Shown piece after piece: positions 1-7,915 of a DNA stretch of 36,858 bases (within the stretch, counting starts at the first letter, position 1; every line of letters begins with the position of its first letter). The stretch covers positions 1 through 36,858 of the forward strand of contig JASMMK010000059.1 of the NCBI GenBank assembly GCA_030748215.1, given 5' to 3'. Both the position numbers and the translations under genes were made by a program. This stretch comes from Candidatus Scalindua sp. Its GTDB lineage: Bacteria; Planctomycetota; Brocadiia; Brocadiales; Scalinduaceae. Under the pieces are notes generated by a model. The model worked only from the letters and a program-made list of their open reading frames with translations. It was not told the origin of the DNA and made no database searches.

Positions 1-55
1 CGGCCTCATAGTGCTCTTGGATACTTGCCACCTGCTCCAGAGACAATTGAAGCGG

Positions 56-90
56 TACAGACAGTTTCCACTACGTTACAACTGTCTGTA
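56..90. repeat. Perfect 11-bp inverted repeat (stem-loop)
   Basis: TACAGACAGTT at 56-66 is matched exactly by its reverse complement at 80-90, leaving a 13-base loop. It lies just downstream of the stop codon of the LamG-like gene on the minus strand. No U-tract follows in either direction, so it is not a typical intrinsic terminator. It could protect a 3' end, or it could lie inside coding sequence if the LamG frame really continues. Confidence 0.55.
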
Positions 91-108
91 TTATCCTGAA
101 CTCTAACT

Positions 109-459
109 TTAAAGGTGGTACAAAGAACGGGGGCATGTCAAAGTATCTAACGTAAAGTTACCGCTCCCGAAATTTAAATCCGCGCTGTCCGGAACAGCCA
201 GATAATCACCACTCCCATCAAAGGAAGCAGAAGCGGTACCAAACTTTTTTGGAGAAGTAGACATCTTCGCATTGCCATACGCTGTTACAGAATGTGTATT
301 GTCTGAGCTATCAGTAAACGATGTTGAATTGTTTGCTCCATCCATATGTAGCAGGAGCACTGTATTAGCATCCTGGGCAAAACCAATTTGATTGGTAAAG
401 AACAATCCGACTGCTAATATAATAATTGCGATGCTAATTATTGATTTTAACTTAATCAT
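109..459 (-). CDS. Truncated LamG/concanavalin-like secreted protein
   Basis: The 116-residue product starts with a clear signal peptide (hydrophobic residues about 7-23, then a cleavage-like GFAQ-D). It continues with the first strands of a LamG-like (concanavalin A-like lectin/glucanase) fold: LLLHMDGANNSTSFTDSS, then FDGSGDYLAVPDSADLNFG. LamG domains usually run about 150 more residues, but here the frame stops soon after the NFTLD strand. ATG at 459 has a good GGAG Shine-Dalgarno seven bases upstream. Dropping one base from the G5 run at 129-133 would let the frame run on to a stop at 6-8 (about 150 residues in all) through a Cys-containing stretch including TFKVRVQDNTDSCN. That suggests a frameshift or a deletion remnant. 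Presumably exported; the ligand is unknown. Confidence 0.6.
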   Translation of the reverse strand: MIKLKSIISIAIIILAVGLFFTNQIGFAQDANTVLLLHMDGANNSTSFTDSSDNTHSVTAYGNAKMSTSPKKFGTASASFDGSGDYLAVPDSADLNFGSGNFTLDTLTCPRSLYHL

Positions 460-1165
460 TTTTATACTCCGTTTTAAATTTATTATTGTCTATGTATCAG
501 TACGATCTCATACCTTAGGCAGATCCGCATTAGGCGTGATCTGAACCAGCAAGAGTAAATTTTACGCTTCTAATAAATAAAAGAGGCATAGTATCGTTCA
601 TCTAAAAAAAGTCAACATGGCAAGAATGTGTATAAATCAGGTATGTGTTGTACTTGGTAAGGAGGTTGCGAGTTGCGGGTTACAGGTTGCAAGATTATGA
701 CACAAGAAGTAAGAGGCAAGATTTAAAGAATTGAGGGATTGAATACTGACTATTGAAGAATTGAGATTTAGCTACGGATATTCACTGATAGACACTGATG
801 TTAGAAACTAAAAAAGGAGAGAAACAAATCTTGACGCAGAGTGCACAGAGAAAGACAGAAAAAGAAATATTACATCTTGGGAAAGCAAGAAACTCAGGAA
901 ATGAATAAATTATAAACAGGAGAGAAAATGAGAAATTTAGCCACAGATTTACACAGATAAATATAGAATAAAGAATTAAGGGATTTAGGAATTGAAAAGT
1001 TCAACGCAGAGACGCGGAGAACGCTCCCCGGACCGGAAAGCGCAGAGGACAAGGAGGAAAACTAAAATATAGATAAAAATGATGATGTTAAGGTTAAAGT
1101 ACTGGACCCACGTGCATTAAGTAATGGCTGAATAATAGGGATTCTTCTACGAAGCTATCAACAAA
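460..1165. repeat. Gene-free region with degenerate periodic intergenic repeats
   Basis: I see no credible gene here. From about 660 the sequence turns into short, imperfect, roughly 10-12-base repeats: GTTGC units at 664-692, AAGAGGCAAGA at 711-721, and TACGGATATTCACTGATAG around 774-792. Further units are ACGCAGAGTGCACAGAG around 834-850, CCACAGATTTACACAGAT around 943-960, and ACGCAGAGACGCGGAG near 1003-1018. Similar text recurs in inverted orientation at 35060-35170. A small hairpin (CAGATCCGC/GCG-T-GATCTG, one bulged T) sits at 520-543 upstream of the LamG-like gene. Confidence 0.6.
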
Positions 1166-1206
1166 TGAAAAATGGGCAGACATGTTAAAATCATGCCTGT
1201 CCATTT
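1166..1206 (-). terminator. Probable intrinsic terminator of the OB-fold gene
   Basis: AATGGGCAGACATG (1171-1184) pairs with CATGCCTGTCCATT over 14 positions, two of them G-U. On the minus strand the stem is followed by five Ts. It lies about 35 bases past the stop codon of the minus-strand OB-fold gene. A T-rich stretch also follows on the plus side, so it may work in both directions. Confidence 0.6.
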
Positions 1207-1240
1207 TATTTAAAACGCTTCTAACTGTTTTCAACTCGAT

Positions 1241-2011
1241 TTAGTTCGAAACCTGACCAAACTCAACAATTGCATTGTATTTGTAACCGCTTCCAAAGTC
1301 TTTGTCCGAGAACAAAACCCCCTTTATGGTAACGGTATCTCCGACTGATGGCAGGTCCATTGTAGTGACAACCATATCATTGTTTCCATCCTGTGCACTT
1401 CCAGATCCGTCCTGGATATGCAACCAGTTTTTATTCATGATCCGAGCAGTAACCTTGACAACCTTCCCCTTAAGTATTATATCTTTATTATCCAGCTCTT
1501 TTCTTTTTTCGAAAAGTTCTGCTACCGTGTAAGCATTACCTCCACCTGCCTTTTCAACCTTCACATTCTCCTGTGCTGAAGGTTTGGCGCCACTACTGCC
1601 ATATGTTTTCTTTTTAGGTTTTGGAGCAGCTTCCCCTCCCTGTGAGATCATCCCTTCAGAAAAGATAATAGAATCAAAGGTGCGATCCAGAGACTTGCTG
1701 TGAAACTCAATCATTTCCATACCGGATGCAAGGACTACTTCATCTCCGACAGCAACCGTGCTTTCAGCTATTGCCACCCAAAACATCTTTGCCTTCGTTT
1801 GCAGTAGAATATAAGTATAACCGCCACTATTCATAGTCTCTGCGACAGTACCAACGAGTGGATCCTTTGACATAGCCTGAGGAGACATCGCTTGAGAACT
1901 GTTATGTGTATCCTCATTAGACAATGAGTATTCTGCAGCATTTGTATAATTAATAAATGCGGAAACAACAAATAGTAGAATAAGAGACAAAACAACTGAT
2001 GATCTTTTCAT
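1241..2011 (-). CDS. Secreted protein with two OB-like beta-barrel domains
   Basis: The 256-residue protein has an N-terminal signal peptide (hydrophobic residues about 5-25, cleavage near TNAA). Two beta-rich modules follow, joined by a lysine-rich, low-complexity linker (about 128-150). The first (about 50-120) has the pattern GTVAETMNSGGYTYILLQT...VAVGDEVVLASGMEM. The second (about 160-254) reads VKGKVV-type strands, NKNWLHIQDGSG, then VGDTVTIKGVLFSDKDFGSG, the pattern of small OB-fold nucleic-acid-binding-like proteins often found exported in anaerobic Gram-negatives. ATG at 2011 follows AGAAAGGTG. Its true ligand cannot be read from sequence; the export signal argues against a role in DNA metabolism. 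A hairpin terminator follows the stop. Confidence 0.75.
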   Translation of the reverse strand: MKRSSVVLSLILLFVVSAFINYTNAAEYSLSNEDTHNSSQAMSPQAMSKDPLVGTVAETMNSGGYTYILLQTKAKMFWVAIAESTVAVGDEVVLASGMEMIEFHSKSLDRTFDSIIFSEGMISQGGEAAPKPKKKTYGSSGAKPSAQENVKVEKAGGGNAYTVAELFEKRKELDNKDIILKGKVVKVTARIMNKNWLHIQDGSGSAQDGNNDMVVTTMDLPSVGDTVTIKGVLFSDKDFGSGYKYNAIVEFGQVSN

Positions 2012-2191
2012 TTTTAATACACCTTTCTAATTTTATGGCTTATTACAAAATAATAGGGCTTACAACAATCTAACAAAAAAAGAGTTATCGTTTGTTCCCT
2101 TCATTAAATAAAAGTAAAATATAGCTCATTTATATAAAAAGAAACAGATTATTCAAAGCAAATTTTTTTAGCTCAGGACACTAACCACAAG

Positions 2192-3091
2192 ATGAAAACA
2201 TTCCTTATTTGTCATCGCGGTGCACTTGGCGATTTTATACTCACCTGGCCGGCTCTTTACTGCCTTAGAAAGGTGCTGCCTGATTATCAATTCCTTGGCA
2301 TCGGAAGTCCTGAGTATATGCAACTGGCCATAAGCCGTGGCTTATTAGACACTTACCTCGATAACGAGTCAGCAGGTTTACTTGATCTCTTTTGTGGAGA
2401 GCGTATTCCTGAAGAAGTTGGATCCCCGGAAGGAGCTATCCTCTGGCTAACTGATGGACAGAAAACAGTAGAGATATTAAGACAATCAGCGACATTACCG
2501 ATTGTCTGTATACCTCCATTTCCGCAAACAGAGATACACCTGACACAATATTACTGTTCAGCCATTCAATCACATTTTGCCATAACGATTCCACAAAATC
2601 TTTCAGATTGTTTTCCTGCCAGGGTAACAGAAGGACAGTATGCACTGATTCATCCAGGAAGTGGAAGTTCACAAAAAAACTACTCTCCACTCATGTATCG
2701 AAAATTAGCAAATATATTGAGACAATCCGGCTATCCAAAGGTAGGTTTTATTTTCGGGCCGGTTGAAGAGGAGAAAATGAGTAAAGAAGATTTTACCGGT
2801 GAGTGGATAGAGAACCCAAAGGACGTAATGGCGCTGGCAGATCTATTATCGCATGCATCGCTTTACATCGGAAATGATTCCGGGGTAAGCCATCTTGCCG
2901 GGTTTGCAGGCACACGAACAATAGTTCTCTATAAAACTACAGATCCAAAGATATGGGGTGTTTTGGGCAAGAAGATCATTCATATCTCAGCTGATAATGA
3001 GAAATCAGCTTTACATAATATACAGGAGTATCTGAGAAGAGGCTACCCCCCCACTTCTTTAGATATACCCGCTACAAATATGGAGATATAA
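2192..3091 (+). CDS. Glycosyltransferase family 9 (heptosyltransferase-like)
   Basis: A 299-residue GT-B enzyme of the GT9/ADP-heptose:LPS heptosyltransferase family, expected to add a sugar to the lipopolysaccharide core at the inner face of the cytoplasmic membrane. Seen directly: the N-terminal acceptor-side motif RGALGDFILTWPAL (9-22), the nucleotide-sugar site HPGSGSSQKNYSP (154-166) and GNDSGVSHLAG (227-237), in the usual order. The length is slightly short for the family (about 320-350). The gene stands alone with no other LPS gene nearby. Its 3' end overlaps the convergent small gene at 3072-3326 by 20 bp. The sugar donor is not determinable; heptose is only the family default. Confidence 0.85.
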   Translation: MKTFLICHRGALGDFILTWPALYCLRKVLPDYQFLGIGSPEYMQLAISRGLLDTYLDNESAGLLDLFCGERIPEEVGSPEGAILWLTDGQKTVEILRQSATLPIVCIPPFPQTEIHLTQYYCSAIQSHFAITIPQNLSDCFPARVTEGQYALIHPGSGSSQKNYSPLMYRKLANILRQSGYPKVGFIFGPVEEEKMSKEDFTGEWIENPKDVMALADLLSHASLYIGNDSGVSHLAGFAGTRTIVLYKTTDPKIWGVLGKKIIHISADNEKSALHNIQEYLRRGYPPTSLDIPATNMEI

Positions 3092-3326
3092 TATCCGCAC
3101 GAAGCCCTTCGCTTGGATCGACGTTACAGAAGAATTGCCATTCACCAGAAGTATTAGGTTCGTTAACTTCCTGTTCTAACCAGGCAATACTCTCATTGCC
3201 AATACGACCAAAACTAAACACCCTCTTGTCTTCTTTACTTATGTAAAAATCCCTCTCATCTTTTACGTAATTTTTATCTTCCAGGATTTTATACTTATTC
3301 AACTCTACGAAATCAAACTCTATCAC
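3072..3326 (-). CDS. Small conserved-looking hypothetical protein
   Basis: I do not recognise this 84-residue acidic soluble protein. It is supported as a gene by a GTG start at 3326 preceded by a strong GGAGGG Shine-Dalgarno with six-base spacing, and by protein-like composition without low complexity. Recognisable text includes DFYISKEDKRVFSFGRIGNE and EWQFFCNVDPSEGL. There is no signal peptide or membrane segment. It overlaps the tail of the convergent glycosyltransferase gene by 20 bp and lies upstream of the heavy-metal-binding gene on the same strand, 55 bp before that feature's upstream region. Function unknown. Confidence 0.6.
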   Translation of the reverse strand: MIEFDFVELNKYKILEDKNYVKDERDFYISKEDKRVFSFGRIGNESIAWLEQEVNEPNTSGEWQFFCNVDPSEGLRADIISPYL

Positions 3327-3381
3327 CTCAAGCCCTCCTCTAAATAGCCATTATATATGAATGCGTTCTTAATACTACCAA

Positions 3382-3717
3382 TCAGCCTTCGGTAACTTTA
3401 TATCCCAAATTTTTTACTGCTTTTATGAGATCATCAACACTGGCCTTTCCCTCTTCCAGATGCAATTCTGCCTTACCTTCTTTATGGCTTACTTTGACAT
3501 CGCTGACACCATTCAATACTGACAAAACATTTTTCACCTTGCTTTCGCAACCACCACATGTCATACCCTTAACATTTAGAGTTACATCTTTAGCCTTAGG
3601 ATGTTTGTCTACATTTTCGCAAACTGTACATGCAGCCTGAACAACTGAATAAGAGCATGCAAAGGTGAACATCACAGCAGCAAGGATAATACAACTCAAT
3701 TTTAATGGCTTAAACAT
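3382..3717 (-). CDS. Periplasmic heavy-metal-associated (HMA) protein
   Basis: A 111-residue MerP/CopZ-like metal-binding protein. It has a signal peptide (hydrophobic about 8-27, cleavage near VVQA-AC) and one HMA domain (about 44-110) with the metal-binding loop GMTCGGCE, Cys54 and Cys57. A second pair, CTVC (30-33), just after the cleavage site could also bind metal. The family binds Cu(I), Hg(II) or similar soft metals and passes them to P-type ATPases or permeases; no such partner is encoded here. I chose ATG at 3717 because it has GGAG seven bases upstream. An in-frame start at 3744 would add nine residues before the signal peptide and lacks this support. Confidence 0.85.
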   Translation of the reverse strand: MFKPLKLSCIILAAVMFTFACSYSVVQAACTVCENVDKHPKAKDVTLNVKGMTCGGCESKVKNVLSVLNGVSDVKVSHKEGKAELHLEEGKASVDDLIKAVKNLGYKVTEG

Positions 3718-3779
3718 CTTATTACTCCTTTTTAAAAAAAACAAAAAGTAAAATTTACTCTACGACGATAAAGAACTTA

Positions 3780-4730
3780 TCAATTCCTCTCGTTTAAAAT
3801 ATCTGATATCTCTTTCAAATCATTATTCGGAATCTCCCAACCAACAGCACCAATATTTTGTTCAACCTGATTCGGTGATTTTACCCCGACAATTGCCGTG
3901 GACACTCCTTGTTGATGAAGTAACCAATTAATAGCCAGTTGAGCCAACGTCTTCCCATTTCTCTGCGCAATTTTCTCAACTTGTCTGACTTTTCTAATAT
4001 GAGAAACATAAACTTTTCCGGTAAAGTTCCCGATAATTCCCTGTCCACGCCAGTCCTCAAACTTTGTGTTTTCATCGTACTTGCCTGTCAACACTCCAGA
4101 TGCAAGCGGACTGTAACAGATTACGCCAATTTCATTTTCGATACAAAAGGGAAGCCTGTCCTTCTCTACGTCTCTTTCCAGCATGCTGTACATTGGTTGA
4201 AGAGATACTAACTGACCGTATTTAAGGCTTTCCTTCATTTGATCAACTGAATAATTGCTCACTCCTATAAATCTGATCTTTCCCTCCTTCTGTATCTGCA
4301 GGAGGGTCTTCATCGTCTCTTCAATAGGTGTTCCTTCTTCATCCGGCCAGTGAACCTGGTACAAGTCAATGTAATCTGTACACAGTCTCTTCAAACTCAG
4401 GTCTACTTCTTTTAGTATGGATTCTCCGGTAGCCCTCTTTCTTATCGCCTTTAACTCTTCTTTTTCCCATACCAATCCGCATTTTGTTGCTATTATTACG
4501 TCTTTGCGTTTTGATTGCAGGGCCTTACCTAATAACTCTTCAGAATATCCAAAGCCGTACACCGGGGCAGTATCATAGAAGTTAATGCCCAGATCAATCG
4601 CCTTTTCAATGGAACGAATAGAGTTCTCCTCGCCTTCTGTACTCCAGAATGGCTCTCCCCCTATTCCCCACGCACCATAACCAATGACGGAGACATTTAA
4701 ATCACTTTTTCCGAGTTGTCTGTATTCCAT
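3780..4730 (-). CDS. Aldo/keto reductase
   Basis: A 316-residue NAD(P)H-dependent oxidoreductase with the (beta/alpha)8 fold of the aldo/keto reductase superfamily. The catalytic tetrad is complete: Asp53 and Tyr58 in YDTAPVYG, Lys83 in ATKCG, His127 in QVHWPD. The C-terminal cofactor segment IVGVKSPNQVEQNIGA is present. The length is normal. The sequence resembles the YajO/general stress protein 69-type subgroup, so the substrate is likely a carbonyl compound but is not predictable. The gene is monocistronic, between the HMA gene and the PIMT gene, all on the minus strand, with gaps of about 60 and 130 bp. No convincing Shine-Dalgarno precedes ATG 4730. Confidence 0.9.
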   Translation of the reverse strand: MEYRQLGKSDLNVSVIGYGAWGIGGEPFWSTEGEENSIRSIEKAIDLGINFYDTAPVYGFGYSEELLGKALQSKRKDVIIATKCGLVWEKEELKAIRKRATGESILKEVDLSLKRLCTDYIDLYQVHWPDEEGTPIEETMKTLLQIQKEGKIRFIGVSNYSVDQMKESLKYGQLVSLQPMYSMLERDVEKDRLPFCIENEIGVICYSPLASGVLTGKYDENTKFEDWRGQGIIGNFTGKVYVSHIRKVRQVEKIAQRNGKTLAQLAINWLLHQQGVSTAIVGVKSPNQVEQNIGAVGWEIPNNDLKEISDILNERN

Positions 4731-4863
4731 TATATATTTATTAAATATATTTCTATTATCAGCAGGGTATAAACATACCCAGCCCCTACAACATTCATCT
4801 CTTTAATTTTAGTGCAAATATATTCTAAATAAAAGCAAATTATTATCACAAACATCAAACACT

Positions 4864-5634
4864 TTATTCTGCAATCTTCTTGCCTTTAACAAGAGGAACA
4901 AATCGTACAGGAATGGTGTTTTTTATTTCTATATTTCCGCCTTTATCTTTTTCCACAATCAGCAGATCCTGACTATATGAATTATTATCAACAGGAATTA
5001 CCATCCTTCCTCCAGGTTTAAGTTGTTTTATTAAGGGATCAGGAATCTCTGGTGCAGCAGCTGTAACAATTATTGCATCGAATGGCGCTTTCTCCGGCAA
5101 ACCGACCCCACCATCCGATATCTTTACTTCAACATTATCATATCCCAGACTCTTCAGCCGTTCAGCAGCCTGCACTCCCAGCTCTTCAATTATTTCTATG
5201 GTGTATAACTTTTTAACGATAGTAGATAGAACAGCCGCCTGGTAACCCGAACCAGTTCCAATCTCAAGTACAATAGCATCACTATCAACATCCAGCATTT
5301 CAGTCATAAGCGCCACTATGTATGGCTGGGAGATCGTTTGTCCTGACCCTATTGGCAATGGTTGGTCAAAGTAACTGCCACGTCTGTATCCTACCGGGAC
5401 AAACATATGCCTCGGCACACTATTCATTGCATCAATAACTTTTTTATTTTTTATACCTCGTGCTACTATCTGCTGCTCAACCATCATCTCTCTTTGTCTA
5501 GCATAGTCTTCTGCCTTTGATTTTGCTTCCCTGCCGTTTGCAATAGAAACATCCCCCCTGTTGACAAAGGGGCGGAAACTGTAAAAGATGCATGATATAA
5601 TAATCACGATTATTATAAGGGCCAGAAATTTCAT
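4864..5634 (-). CDS. pcm: Protein-L-isoaspartate O-methyltransferase, membrane-anchored or exported
   Basis: The enzyme methylates L-isoaspartyl residues in damaged proteins using S-adenosylmethionine, starting their repair. The catalytic domain (about 45-256) carries PRHMFVP, PLPIGSGQTISQP (93-104) and the SAM-binding motif EIGTGSGYQAAVL (124-136). The N terminus is a strongly hydrophobic helix (3-20), which is not part of cytoplasmic PIMTs, so this copy is probably anchored in the membrane or exported to the periplasm (inference). The length of 256 exceeds the usual 210-220 because of this extension. It is divergent from the HARP gene across a 165-bp gap that should hold both promoters. Confidence 0.88.
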   Translation of the reverse strand: MKFLALIIIVIIISCIFYSFRPFVNRGDVSIANGREAKSKAEDYARQREMMVEQQIVARGIKNKKVIDAMNSVPRHMFVPVGYRRGSYFDQPLPIGSGQTISQPYIVALMTEMLDVDSDAIVLEIGTGSGYQAAVLSTIVKKLYTIEIIEELGVQAAERLKSLGYDNVEVKISDGGVGLPEKAPFDAIIVTAAAPEIPDPLIKQLKPGGRMVIPVDNNSYSQDLLIVEKDKGGNIEIKNTIPVRFVPLVKGKKIAE

Positions 5635-5799
5635 TTATTCACATAGTCTAAAAAATTTGCAACTGAATTATAACACCACACAGCAAACAGTGTCAAGACA
5701 GCGAATAATCATAGACACACAGGTTTCTCTTGCATCGGGACTGTTTTATAATTATACTCACAACCTGAATATTATTGTTATAAATACTCTTTATTTAAG

Positions 5800-6405
5800 A
5801 TGAAGAAAACGAAGAAAATAAAGAACTTAAAAGAAGAATGTTTTGTTATAGATACAAGCATTTTTACTAATCCAGATGTTTATATTACTTTTGGAAGAAC
5901 ACCAACCACTGCTCTAAAGAATTTCCTAAAACTGATAGCAAAAATGGAATGTCCTAACTTTTACATGCCTCCATCGATTTACGAAGAACTCATGGATTTT
6001 GTAGATATTGAAAAGATACCAAAGGATCTTCAGGTAAGAATTTTCCAAAAGCCATCCATGAAGTACGAGATGAATGTTCCCTCTTTCCTGCTCTATGAGT
6101 TAATAGAGGATGTTCGTCATCGAATAGACAAGGGCTTAAGGGTAGCAGAGCAGGCGGTGAGAGAAGTAATAACTGATAACGAACCGGAGATAATTAACAA
6201 CCTCAGGAGAAAATACCGTTCGGCATTAAGAGAGGGAATTATTGACAGCAAGGAGGATGTCGACTTAATATTATTGGCAAGGGAATTGGATGGTGTTCTA
6301 GTTACTGCCGATAAAGGCATAATGACCTGGGCCGACAAGCTGGGAATTCGTTATGTCGAATCACGCAATCTTCGTGGGATCATAAACAGTCTAGTCAAAA
6401 TGTGA
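5800..6405 (+). CDS. HARP-type RNA-free ribonuclease P ("RNA ligase partner" PIN protein)
   Basis: A 201-residue PIN-domain metallonuclease of the family named "RNA ligase partner, MJ_0548 family" (UPF0278). The family includes Aquifex Aq_880, the protein-only enzyme that removes tRNA 5' leaders (HARP, homolog of Aquifex RNase P). From memory it closely follows Aq_880. The metal-binding acidic residues are present: Asp18 in [10 protein letters not shown], Asp153 and Asp155 in [17 protein letters not shown], Asp171 in [13 protein letters not shown]. The helical arm [13 protein letters not shown] and [15 protein letters not shown] is also kept. ATG at 5800 has no strong Shine-Dalgarno. It converges on the RNA ligase gene, overlapping it by 15 bp. 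The same window encodes RnpA. Confidence 0.9.
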   Translation: MKKTKKIKNLKEECFVIDTSIFTNPDVYITFGRTPTTALKNFLKLIAKMECPNFYMPPSIYEELMDFVDIEKIPKDLQVRIFQKPSMKYEMNVPSFLLYELIEDVRHRIDKGLRVAEQAVREVITDNEPEIINNLRRKYRSALREGIIDSKEDVDLILLARELDGVLVTADKGIMTWADKLGIRYVESRNLRGIINSLVKM

Positions 6406-7530
6406 ATGGCCATCCCAGTGATTTTGAATCATTTCATATGAAGGAAAACATCTCCTGATATATTCTACATACCAGTATTGTCCATTTTTTTCCTGCCGAA
6501 CCAGATTGGCGTCTACTTTACACTTATGAAAATGTTCGAACAATTTCTTGATATTCTGCTTTTTGTTGAACCTGACTTTAAATCTTTCAGTTATCATTTC
6601 TCCATCTGCAACCTTCTTCACACTCTCAAAAAGAGGCTGTAGTAAGGGGCTTCACCTGTTTTTTTAAGAAATTCCTCGCTTAAAGGCAAGTCGTGCTCCA
6701 TAAGATAAAAAAGCGATCTTAACATTCTGTTAGTAAAGAACTCTGCTTGATATTCTGTCATTAGTGCAGAAGTCACCTTCATATCCCTCAGGCACGACCC
6801 TGCCGTAACATATTTTACTGTTTTCTCAAATGGAGCTGTTGGTTTAAATACCAGTCCCTCACAACCCTTTTCGTTCAGATACTGAATGTGTTTCTTCAAA
6901 CCTTTAATGTCAGAAGGGGTATAACTACCAAACCGTGTAACTGTTGGGATTTTATACTCATCAAACAACTTATATCTCTTTTCTACGGGAATTTCCTGTT
7001 CACCACTCATGGTTCTTATGTCAAATGCAAAAAAACTAACGTCCTCAGTCACATAAGGAGGTGATTCTGCATTGTATGGGTTCTCAGGTCTCGCTATTTC
7101 ACCACACACAACCAGGTTCGGATTTTCATTAAAAAAATTATCATAATCAAAGAAATCTACCAATCTATCGGTACTGAACGGACAAACATAACTCCCTCTG
7201 GTAAATGCAAACACATGACCCTGATGACATGCCCTGAACCTTCACAATCCTCACATTATAGCCATCTACCTTTTCTTCTGCATAAAACGGATTATTAAAA
7301 GCCTGCTTGATACCATTCTCCAGATGCATAATCCTTGCTATACGTGGGAAGTCATATATAATTCCCGAATCAGTTACTACTGTTCCTTTTCTTAACTCTC
7401 CTACCTTTTTAATTATCCTATAGTAAGTAATCCCTTCAAACTCATCTGCAATTATACTAAGGCTTTCAAGAGACTCATTCCATAAGCCTTCAGTTGTATT
7501 TGCTTTTGAAACAATTTTCAAGACACTCAT
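6391..7530 (-). pseudogene. RNA ligase, Pab1020/Rnl3-like, with two compensating frameshifts
   Basis: An ATP-dependent RNA ligase split by two single-base breaks. Read through both, it is 380 codons including the stop, the normal size for the Pab1020 (TIGR01209) family. Frame one (7530 to about 7221) has the nucleotidyl-transfer motif EEKVDGYNVR with Lys87. Frame two (about 7218 to 6650) has EIARPENPYN, GLVFKPTAP and KYVTAGSCLRDMKV (motifs IIIa-V). The original frame then gives KKVADGEMITERFKVRF to the stop at 6391. Break one is an extra base in GGG (plus strand ccc 7219-7221). Break two is a missing base in the C-run opposite 6646-6649. Pab1020 ligases join or circularise RNA. Either true decay or assembly error; neither break removes a motif. 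Confidence 0.85.
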
Positions 7531-7915
7531 ATTTAATTAAATTCTAGAATAGAGAAACGGAAAAAATACAAAACTATAACAATGGATTATCGCATAAAAC
7601 TTGTTATATTGTAAAGCCAGTAACCTTCATTTTTAATATTGACAGCATTATGAATGAAAAGTATAATCCCCACATTCGTAATCTCACATTTCTTTCCTAC
7701 TAAAAAATACATACGTAAAAGTATTTTACATATATTAGCAATTCTTTTATCCCAGTCATCAGTATAATCAAACGGCAAAACTGCCAATTGATTTTTACAT
7801 GTTCCAGTGAAGTTGAAGTAATTGTGAATGCTTGCCATTCTGCGTGCTTGAACTGTGTTGACGTGGCTTTATAACCAGTCACAATTTAAAGATTATTCGT
7901 AATCGGAGAGAATTT
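7531..7915. other. 385-bp intergenic region between divergent genes
   Basis: This gap separates the RNA ligase (minus) from the DHH gene (plus). It holds a consensus-perfect plus-strand promoter at 7639-7667, followed by about 240 bases of transcribed leader. Short stems are possible there, for example GTAAAA/TTTTAC near 7725-7740 and GGCA/TGCC near 7776-7787. Minus-strand reading frames across 7587-7882 have some protein-like stretches, such as LAVLPFDYTDDWDKR, but no Shine-Dalgarno or recognisable family. I cannot support a gene. Confidence 0.5.
7639..7667 (+). promoter_or_regulatory. Perfect sigma-70 consensus promoter
   Basis: TTGACA at 7639-7644 and TATAAT at 7662-7667 are separated by exactly 17 bases. 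The predicted start near 7674 leaves a leader of about 240 nucleotides before the ATG of the DHH gene at 7916, long enough for a regulatory element or a separate small RNA. Confidence 0.65.

Noticed and set aside
660-1060. CRISPR array
   Set aside because: The units are short, imperfect and unevenly spaced, there are no spacers of fixed length and no cas genes are in the window.
4731-4760. AT-rich palindrome before the aldo/keto reductase
   Set aside because: It is made only of A and T with imperfect symmetry, as expected by chance in this composition.
5588-5803. Plus-strand frame in the pcm-HARP intergenic region
   Set aside because: It overlaps the pcm start, has low-complexity hydrophobic sequence and no ribosome site.
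7587-7882. Two overlapping minus-strand reading frames (83 and 60 codons)
   Set aside because: They have no Shine-Dalgarno, overlap each other, match no family I know and lie on the strand opposite the strong promoter at 7639. A decayed gene is possible but unsupported.
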